This document shows positions 58,213 to 64,000 of a stretch of DNA of 64,000 nt, piece by piece. Source of the stretch: an uncultured Planctomycetales bacterium. GTDB lineage: Bacteria; Planctomycetota; Planctomycetia; Pirellulales; Thermoguttaceae. Under the pieces are notes generated by a model, which was not told the DNA's origin, searched no databases, and saw only the letters and a list, made by a program, of their open reading frames with translations. Each line of letters starts with the position of its first letter. Within the stretch, counting starts at the first letter, position 1. The translations under genes and the position numbers were made by a program. The DNA lies in assembly GCA_937889015.1 (NCBI GenBank), contig CALARR010000058.1, forward strand, positions 11,113 to 75,112, in the 5' to 3' direction.

Positions 58213-59604
58213 ATGCGAGTGCCTCCTTGCCGCGGCATCTCTTCTCGTTGTTCGCGGCGCGTCTTTCTCGCTCGGACGAGCCTGGCCGCTGCCGGCCTGG
58301 CCGCCAGTTGTGGCGAGCGCAGCACCGCTTGGGCGGCGCCCATCGTGTTCACCACGCGCCTGGCGACGAGGGCGCGCGTGCGGCCCGATTTGCTCGACAA
58401 GGACTCTGCGCCGGGCATTGAGGTCGTGCAGCTCACCGCCGAGCCCGACGTGCGCAGCTCGCACCTCTACATGGAAGCCCAGATCTTCACCATGGACTCG
58501 AAGCGGTTCGTGCTGCACCGTTCGGCGACCGCGCACGGGGGTTCGCAAAGCGATCCCCAGCACCAATACCTGCTGTGCGACCTGGAGAACGACTGCGCCT
58601 TGTCGCCGCTGACGAGCGAGACGGGCGTGACGGGCGCCTCGGTCTCGCCCGACGGCAAGTACGTGTATTACTTCGTCAACGAGGCGAAGCTCAACGGGGG
58701 GCGGCTGACCCTGAAGCGGGTGAATCTCGACGGCAGCGACCGGCAGACGCTGATCGTCGTTGACGCCCCCTTGGTCGGCACCAGTTCATGCCCCAGCCGG
58801 ATCTATCCCTTGTCGACCATCTCGTCCGACGGCCAGCGGTTGGCGATCTCGGCCTTCCTGGCCGACAGCTATCGCGAAGGCGCCCCGTTTGGCCTGTTGG
58901 TGTTCGACCTGGTCAAGGGCACGGTGAGCGTTCCCATCCAGGGGCCGACCTGGTGCAACATGCATCCGCAATACTGCCGCTCGCTGGACCCGGAAGCCGC
59001 CCACGACATCCTCATCCAGGAGAATCACGGCAACGAATTGGGGCCCGACGGGAGCATCAAGAAGCTGACGGGCGGCGACGGGGCCGACATCCATGTGGTG
59101 CGCGACGACGGCAGCAACTTCCGTAACATGCCCTGGGGGCGCGACGGCAACGAATTTTGCCAGGGGCACCAGTGCTGGCGCGGCCGGACGACCTGGGCCA
59201 TCACCAGCACCGGCACGCGCAAGCCGTCGGAGGCCCAATTGATCGAGGGCCGGGCCGCCGCGCACGCGGGCCACGTCGGCATCCAGACGGCCGGCGGCGT
59301 GCGCAACGACCTGACGCGCGAGTTTCCCAACCCGCACTTCTATCACTTCGCCACTGATATCCAGGGGCGGCGGCTGATCTCCGACGCGGCCCCGACCAAG
59401 GAGGGCGGCCGGATCTACGTGGCCGAGCTGGGCGAGCCGGGCATCGCCCCGCTGCGGAACTTCCGCTACCTGCTCAACCCGCGTTCAAGCTGGAAAAAGG
59501 AGGCCCACATCCATCCGTTCCTTTCGCCCGACGGGACGATGGGTTTGTTCAACTCCGACGAGTCGGGCCTGCTGCAGGCGTACATGATTCGCGGCTTGGG
59601 GTGA
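58213..59604 (+). CDS. Tat-exported oligogalacturonate-lyase-like beta-propeller
   Basis: GGAG lies seven bases before ATG 58213. The 463-residue protein starts with a signal containing SRRVFLARTSLAAAGLAA (Tat type). The rest is a seven-bladed propeller of the oligogalacturonate lyase fold (PL22-like). Features are EVVQLTAEPDVRSSHLYMEA near the start, ASVSPDGKYVYYFVNEAKL, CNMHPQYCRSLDPEAAHDIL, HVVRDDGSNFRNMPWGRDGNEFCQGHQCW and KKEAHIHPFLSPDGTMGLFNS. The several His, with Gln and Arg, fit the metal site of the family. Many planctomycete homologues of this fold lack demonstrated lyase activity, so the substrate is unverified. It lies 75 bases before the next secreted gene, on the same strand. 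Confidence 0.82.
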   Translation: MRVPPCRGISSRCSRRVFLARTSLAAAGLAASCGERSTAWAAPIVFTTRLATRARVRPDLLDKDSAPGIEVVQLTAEPDVRSSHLYMEAQIFTMDSKRFVLHRSATAHGGSQSDPQHQYLLCDLENDCALSPLTSETGVTGASVSPDGKYVYYFVNEAKLNGGRLTLKRVNLDGSDRQTLIVVDAPLVGTSSCPSRIYPLSTISSDGQRLAISAFLADSYREGAPFGLLVFDLVKGTVSVPIQGPTWCNMHPQYCRSLDPEAAHDILIQENHGNELGPDGSIKKLTGGDGADIHVVRDDGSNFRNMPWGRDGNEFCQGHQCWRGRTTWAITSTGTRKPSEAQLIEGRAAAHAGHVGIQTAGGVRNDLTREFPNPHFYHFATDIQGRRLISDAAPTKEGGRIYVAELGEPGIAPLRNFRYLLNPRSSWKKEAHIHPFLSPDGTMGLFNSDESGLLQAYMIRGLG

Positions 59605-59679
59605 GTTTGGCTTGATCGGGACGTGTCTCTGGGCTAGACTGACCCGCGCTGTCCATTTCCCATCGGAGGCGTTGGGGCC

Positions 59680-60795
59680 ATGTCATCGCTGCAAGCTTGG
59701 AGGCTCTTGGGTTTGGCCGGGTTGTCGATCCTGGCCGGGCGCGGGGTCCGGGCGGAGACGCCGGCCGTGGTCTTCGACGTGCCGCTCACGAGCGAATGCC
59801 GGGACGTAACCCCCCAGGGTTTCCGTGAGGCTTACCGCCGCGAAATCATCGAGGCGGTGTTCAAGATTTCGCCGCAACTGTTGGCCGGTGAAGAGAAGGA
59901 CCTCAAAGGCCTGCACTACGAAATCTCCACCGAACAGCAGATGCCTGTGGTCAGCTTTCTGCCCAGCGCCGAGGTCGGAACGGACGTCGTCAACGGCACG
60001 ATTGCCATCCAGAACAGCAGCCGCCACGGCGAGGTCAGCTTCCGCTACCTGATCCTTCCCAACACGGGTGACGGCTATCTCAAAGGCGATCTCGAATCAT
60101 CCCACGCGCAGTTCGGGCTGCTGGCCCCCAAGCAACTGCTGGTCGCGGCCGGCACTATCGACCGCGGCTGCGGCGTCTACTTTGAACTGCGGCCGTCGTC
60201 GCAGGATACGCTGCAGAAGCAGCGCGAATTCGCCTGCCTGTTCGACGTGCCCTTGGCCTGGCGCGCCGATTATGTGACCATCCGCTGCCGTGCCAAAGGC
60301 ACCAAACGTGGGTTCGGCGGGCTGGTCGATGCCGAGGTGCCCTGCGGGGTCGGGCTGCTCTGCGTGGGCCTCTACAAGCGCGACGATGGCGAGGCGCGGG
60401 AATACGCCCACATGCTCGCACGCAAACAGCAGGTCTACTTCAGCAAGCTCGCCGAACAAGCCAAACCGGCCAGGTCCTCCGGCATCCTTGATCCGCTGTT
60501 GGCAATCGACCGCCTGCTCTCCGGGAAGTCGAACGTTGCCAAGGCCAAGATCTCCCGGGCCACGGCCGTCGGAGCGGCCGTCCATTCCCAGATTGAGGAG
60601 GGCCGGCTGGCTGCCGTCGTGCAGCCGGAGAAGAGCGCGCCGGGTGGTGACTTTCCCGCGTTGGGTGGTACAATGAAATCGGAAAACAAAGCCTCGCTCC
60701 TCCTGGCGGACCTGCCGGAGGACGTCCAACCCGCGCGCGACGAACTGAAGGCCGCCCAAGAAGAACTCCGCAAGCTCAACGGCCGCACGGAGTGA
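59680..60795 (+). CDS. Secreted protein of unknown function
   Basis: GGAGG lies about 11 bases before ATG 59680. The 371-residue protein has a signal peptide (LGLAGLSILAGRGVRAE). A mixed beta region occupies residues about 30-210 (VVFDVPLTSECRDVTP; LHYEISTEQQMPVVSFLPSAE; FRYLILPNTGDGYLKGDLES). The C-terminal third is charged and helical (ILDPLLAIDRLLSGKSN; ELKAAQEELRKLNGRTE) and probably forms a coiled coil. I do not recognise the family. There is no catalytic motif. Position between a lyase-like propeller and a LamG-hydrolase suggests a role in the same surface carbohydrate process, but only by association. Confidence 0.7.
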   Translation: MSSLQAWRLLGLAGLSILAGRGVRAETPAVVFDVPLTSECRDVTPQGFREAYRREIIEAVFKISPQLLAGEEKDLKGLHYEISTEQQMPVVSFLPSAEVGTDVVNGTIAIQNSSRHGEVSFRYLILPNTGDGYLKGDLESSHAQFGLLAPKQLLVAAGTIDRGCGVYFELRPSSQDTLQKQREFACLFDVPLAWRADYVTIRCRAKGTKRGFGGLVDAEVPCGVGLLCVGLYKRDDGEAREYAHMLARKQQVYFSKLAEQAKPARSSGILDPLLAIDRLLSGKSNVAKAKISRATAVGAAVHSQIEEGRLAAVVQPEKSAPGGDFPALGGTMKSENKASLLLADLPEDVQPARDELKAAQEELRKLNGRTE

Positions 60796-60868
60796 GTGTT
60801 GACGAGGGCGCGCTTGCCGGTCTCCGCCCTTTCCTTCCCGCCTTCCCTGATTCTCCCTGGTGATTGAA

Positions 60869-62929
60869 ATGCAGATGCTCGCGACCCTCGTGGTTCTCGG
60901 CGGTCTTGCCGCCCCCGCTGCCGCCGCTGACCTGATCGGCCATTGGACCTTTGATGCCTGCGACGGGCGCACGGTCAAGGACCGCTCGGCCAGCGGGAAC
61001 GATGGCACGATCGTCTACGGCGAGGTGGTGAAGGAGAAGGCCGGCGCTTGCCTGCAGCTCGACGGGCTGGGCGCGTGCGTGCAGATCGGGGAGAAGACGC
61101 CCCTCCTGCCGCAAGCGGCGCTCAGCACGGCGATTTGGGTCAAGCCCGCCAAGTTGGGCAACCACGCGGTGCTGTTTGGCGTTCCGCACGTGCGCGAGAC
61201 CTGGACCACGCCCGTCTTCGGGATGTACGTCGAGCAGCGCCGGCCCGTCTGCGGCATGTGGCTCAACGGTGGACGAGGCAAAGTGCTTCTGGAAGGTCCG
61301 CAAGAACTGCCGCTGCACGCCTGGACATTGCTGGTCTCGACGTACGACGGCGCGACGGCCCGGCTGTACGTCAACGGCGAGCAAGTGGCCGAGAAGGCCG
61401 TCACCGGCCGGATTGAGCCCAACGGTCAGCCATTGATTTTGGGCAAAGGGCAGGGCGCCCACAAGCCGTCGTTCAAGGGACGGTTGGGCGAGTTGCGGAT
61501 CTACTCGCGCGGTCTGCCTGCCGCGGAGGTCCGCGCGCTATTCGAGCAGTCCAAGGCCAACTATGACCTCACGGTGCCTGTGGCCAAGGATTTCGGCGAC
61601 GGCTCGGTGATTGTCCAGACGCACGGCAACAGTCCGGCCGGCGACCGGCCGTGGCGCGCGCAACCCACGCGGACCCTGAAGTTGCTGGCCGGCTACCCGC
61701 GGTCGGGCGAGCGGGTCAAGCTGGACCGGTTCGGCGGCTGCATGGACTGGCCGCGCGAGAAGGCCACGGGGTTTTTCTACACCAAGAAGATCGACGGTCG
61801 CCAATGGTTGATCGATCCGGAAGGCTATCGCTTCTTCCACGTAGCAATCAACACGGTGACCGAGCCCAAGGACGCGAAGAAGACGTTCGGCTCGTCGGAG
61901 GCCTGGGGGCGCAGCCTGGCCGCCGACCTGCGCGGCGCGGGGTTCAACGGGTTCAGCAGCCAGATCGCCCCGGCGCTGGCCGCGGCCAAGGCCCCGGGCG
62001 TGTGGGTGCAGCGCAAGAGCTTCCTGTTCACGTTCGCCAAGCAGAAGAAACTGACGGTGCCGGCCTCGGGCACGGTCGGGTTCATCGACAAGTGCATGCC
62101 GGTGTTCCATCCCGAGTTCGAGCCCTTCTGCGAGGAGTACGCCAAGTCGCTGGCCGAAGCGGCCAACGATCCTTACCTGATCGGCACCATGACCGACAAC
62201 GAGATCCAGTGCCCGGCCGACCTGCTGAACCGGTACCTGGCCCTCGACGTGAGCAATCCGGACCAGAAGCATGGCCGGGACGCGGCCGTTGCCTGGCTGA
62301 CCCAGCGCAGGGGATCGGCCGACCCGGCGCGGATCGACGCGCGCGACCAGTTCGAGTTCATCGCCTATGCCTTTGAACGCTACTACCGCATCGTGACGGC
62401 GGCGATCCGCAAGAACGATCCCAACCACCTGTACCTCGGCTCGCGGATCAACTACCGGTCGACGCAGTTGGAGAATCCCTGGTTCTGGAAGATGCTGGCC
62501 AAGTACCACGATGCGGTTTCGGTCAACTACTACAGCGTGTGGGGGCCCGACAGCGCCGATCTGGCCAATTGGGAGGCCTGGGCCGATCGGCCGATCCTGA
62601 TCACCGAGTGGTACGCCAAGGCGATGGATGTGCCGGGTCTGGCCAACACGCACGGCGCCGGCTGGCTGGTCCACACGCAGCAGGATCGGGCGAACTACTA
62701 CCAGCACTTCGTGCTGAAGACGCTGGAGTGCCGCAACATCGTGGGCTTCCACTGGTTCAAATACCGCGACGATCCGGCCGAATCGCAGGCCCTGGATTCG
62801 GCGGGCGGGGCCAACAAGGGGATGTTCGACTACCAGGGCCGGCCCTACCGCCTGCTGTTCGACGCGGCCAAGGAAGTGAATCGCGAAATCTATCCGCTGA
62901 TCAACTTCTTCGACGCGCGCCAGCGCTGA
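60869..62929 (+). CDS. Secreted LamG-domain glycoside hydrolase (GH50/GH42-like TIM barrel)
   Basis: ATG 60869 is chosen with GGTGA six bases upstream; GTG 60860 is a possible longer start. The 686-residue protein has a signal peptide (MLATLVVLGGLAAPAAA). A LamG/concanavalin domain follows (residues about 20-215: LIGHWTFDACDGRTVKDRSA, LHAWTLLVSTYDGATARLYV). A beta-agarase-like TIM barrel follows from about residue 290 (RQWLIDPEGYRFFHVAINTV). Clan-A catalytic positions fit Glu445 in MTDNEIQCP (acid/base) and Glu580 in PILITEWYAK (nucleophile). The barrel is of the GH50/GH42 kind; target may be agarose-like or other beta-linked galactan, not proven. It runs into the DUF1080 gene 112 bases later. 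Confidence 0.82.
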   Translation: MQMLATLVVLGGLAAPAAAADLIGHWTFDACDGRTVKDRSASGNDGTIVYGEVVKEKAGACLQLDGLGACVQIGEKTPLLPQAALSTAIWVKPAKLGNHAVLFGVPHVRETWTTPVFGMYVEQRRPVCGMWLNGGRGKVLLEGPQELPLHAWTLLVSTYDGATARLYVNGEQVAEKAVTGRIEPNGQPLILGKGQGAHKPSFKGRLGELRIYSRGLPAAEVRALFEQSKANYDLTVPVAKDFGDGSVIVQTHGNSPAGDRPWRAQPTRTLKLLAGYPRSGERVKLDRFGGCMDWPREKATGFFYTKKIDGRQWLIDPEGYRFFHVAINTVTEPKDAKKTFGSSEAWGRSLAADLRGAGFNGFSSQIAPALAAAKAPGVWVQRKSFLFTFAKQKKLTVPASGTVGFIDKCMPVFHPEFEPFCEEYAKSLAEAANDPYLIGTMTDNEIQCPADLLNRYLALDVSNPDQKHGRDAAVAWLTQRRGSADPARIDARDQFEFIAYAFERYYRIVTAAIRKNDPNHLYLGSRINYRSTQLENPWFWKMLAKYHDAVSVNYYSVWGPDSADLANWEAWADRPILITEWYAKAMDVPGLANTHGAGWLVHTQQDRANYYQHFVLKTLECRNIVGFHWFKYRDDPAESQALDSAGGANKGMFDYQGRPYRLLFDAAKEVNREIYPLINFFDARQR

Positions 62930-63041
62930 GGCCGGCTCGGCGCAGCGATCCACCAGAAAGCCCCCGCGCGGAATCGATCCGCATGCACCACAAGGATTTT
63001 GGCGACGACGAGTTCCCCTAGCGAGTCTGGAGACGCTCACC

Positions 63042-63725
63042 ATGCTGCGATGTGTTCGTACCGAGTTCCTGGCGATCCTTCTGACGTCGCTTGGCGCATT
63101 GGCTTCAGCGGCCGATTGCTGCAACGACGTGCTGCTGTTTAACGGCAAGAGCCTCGACGGCTGGGCCTGCCACCTGGTCGACCCCAGCGTCAAGATGGCC
63201 GACGTTTGGCGCGTGGAAGACGGCGTGCTGATCTGCAAGGGCGAACCGCTGGGCTACCTCGTGACCAAGGATTCGTTCCAGGACTTCGAACTGATCGTCG
63301 AGTGGCGCTGGACGCCGGGCAAGCAGCCGGGCAACAACGGCGTCCTGCTGCGGATCTGCGGCGAGCCGATCGGGTTCATGCCCAAATGCTTCGAGGCCCA
63401 ACTCAAGCACGGCAGCGCGGGCGACATCTGGGCCTTCCGCGGCACGCGCATCACCGGCCCCGCCGAACGCGTGCGCACGGTCGAGAACCACAAGGTCCTG
63501 GGCACGTTCTTCGGCACCCCGGCGTTGAAGAACGCCGAAAAAGAAGCCGGCCAGTGGAACGAGTATCGCATCACGTTCCGCGGCGACCGGCTGACCGTGG
63601 CGGTGAACGGCGAGCAGGTCAACGAAGCCACCGGCTGCGACCAGGTCGCCGGCCCCATCGGCCTGCAGTCCGAGGGGGGCGAGATCCAGTTCCGCACGGT
63701 CAGGCTCACGCGCCTGGCCAAGTAG
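63042..63725 (+). CDS. DUF1080 (3-keto-disaccharide hydrolase) domain protein
   Basis: The 227-residue secreted protein (signal peptide LAILLTSLGALASAAD) is one DUF1080 domain. It has the opening LLFNGKSLDGWACH, WRVEDGVLICKGEPLGYLVTK, DFELIVEWRWTPGKQPGNNGVLLRICGE and WNEYRITFRGDRLTVAVNGEQVNEA. Homologues hydrolyse 3-keto-glucosides formed by a Gfo/Idh or GMC oxidoreductase, an oxidative route to break glycosidic bonds. Two exported Gfo/Idh oxidoreductases lie elsewhere in this window (13510 and 30204), but are not next to it. It follows the LamG-hydrolase gene and is followed by a family I repeat. Confidence 0.93.
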   Translation: MLRCVRTEFLAILLTSLGALASAADCCNDVLLFNGKSLDGWACHLVDPSVKMADVWRVEDGVLICKGEPLGYLVTKDSFQDFELIVEWRWTPGKQPGNNGVLLRICGEPIGFMPKCFEAQLKHGSAGDIWAFRGTRITGPAERVRTVENHKVLGTFFGTPALKNAEKEAGQWNEYRITFRGDRLTVAVNGEQVNEATGCDQVAGPIGLQSEGGEIQFRTVRLTRLAK

Positions 63726-63746
63726 CGCCTGCCATCGTCGCACTGG

Positions 63747-63825
63747 GAGCCGGTCCCAGAAACTGTCGGCAGCTCGTTCCCGCTGGGCTGCTCGACGTGG
63801 CGATGGCATTTTGGGGATAGGTTCC
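63747..63825 (+). repeat. Dispersed intergenic element family I, copy B
   Basis: CCGGTCCCAGAA (63750-63761), CTGTCGGCAGCTCGTTCCCG and GCTGGGCTGCTCGACGTGG match copies at 15640 (reverse) and 40504; the right end (GGGGATAGGTTCC) is more divergent. It lies 21 bases past the DUF1080 stop. Confidence 0.78.
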
Positions 63826-63886
63826 AGGCGACGATGGGCCCTCGAATGGGCAACACCGCCAGGGCGTCCAAGGGGAGCCAAGTTCT

Positions 63887-64000
63887 ATGCGGCAATTGCC
63901 ACCAGCACGCGGCAAGGCTTTTCCGAACGTCGGCCCCGGTGTTCGACTCACCCTGATGGCAATGGTATTGCCGCTTGCCCCGGCTGCGTCAGACGCGGCA
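63887..64000 (+). CDS. Start of a secreted protein, truncated by the window end
   Basis: AGGGGAG lies nine bases before ATG 63887. The frame is open to the window edge (38 codons), giving a signal-like N-terminus with core RLTLMAMVLPLAPAASDAA. Nothing more can be said without the next bases. The signal peptide and ribosome-binding site make it more likely than not a real gene. Confidence 0.5.
   Translation, partial: MRQLPPARGKAFPNVGPGVRLTLMAMVLPLAPAASDAA

Noticed and set aside
1..64000. tRNA, rRNA or prophage
   Set aside because: No tRNA-like cloverleaf, rRNA sequence, integrase, terminase or capsid gene was recognised. I could not run a dedicated search, so a tRNA gene missed by eye cannot be excluded.

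Overview
The window is high-GC bacterial DNA, and its gene content points to a planctomycete of the Pirellulales type. The pointers are several Tat-exported Gfo/Idh/MocA oxidoreductases, a DUF1080 (3-keto-disaccharide hydrolase) protein, a sulfatase and a formylglycine-generating-enzyme-like protein, a beta-barrel porin with a Pro- and Cys-rich N-terminus, an EIIA protein fused to an HTH, and many secreted proteins of unknown function. This is inference from gene families; no rRNA or tRNA gene was found to confirm it.

Layout. 0-7.1 kb: the 3' part of mfd, a very long secreted parvulin-type PPIase with a proline-rich repeat region, and a secreted HEAT-repeat protein. 7.5-15.1 kb, mostly minus strand: a small zinc-ribbon protein, a secreted TIM-barrel sugar isomerase, a polyferredoxin membrane protein, ilvC and ilvN, a secreted esterase and a Tat-exported oxidoreductase. 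15.1-28.7 kb: a XylR/AraC-type sugar regulator with a tandem 20-bp direct repeat upstream, followed on the minus strand by a ceramidase-like enzyme, glycerate 2-kinase, a GH116-type glucosidase, an amidohydrolase, an apiosidase-like DUF4038 protein, an EamA transporter and ApbE. 28.9-42.5 kb: an FGE-sulfatase-domain protein, a second oxidoreductase, a porin, a bifunctional-nuclease-domain protein, an ABC-2 permease, acylphosphatase, a ribbon-helix-helix protein, a sulfatase, an SDR, a lipoprotein and a DegP/HtrA protease. 42.6-49 kb, minus strand: an unrecognised (alpha/alpha)-type secreted protein, a PQQ-like beta-propeller, a GH10-like secreted protein and a small CxxCH protein. 49.3-57.6 kb: an HTH-EIIA protein and a six-gene hydrogenase-4-like complex (HyfB, C, E, F, G and an H-I fusion). 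58.2-64 kb: an oligogalacturonate-lyase-like propeller, an unknown secreted protein, a LamG-glycoside hydrolase, a DUF1080 protein and the start of another secreted protein.

Themes. Most of the window encodes exported carbohydrate and sulfate-ester metabolism (hydrolases, lyase-like propeller, sulfatase, porin, periplasmic oxidoreductases). The most interesting system is the 50-57.6 kb complex. It is built like a group-4 membrane hydrogenase, but its large subunit lacks the CxxC pairs that bind the [NiFe] centre, so it should be read as an energy-converting-hydrogenase-related (Ehr) complex with an unknown redox partner.

The intergenic DNA carries at least three families of short dispersed repeats, each about 80-110 bp. 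Two are palindromic or have terminal inverted repeats. They are nested together near 34.3 and 40.6 kb, and one copy exactly fills the gap between two convergent stop codons.
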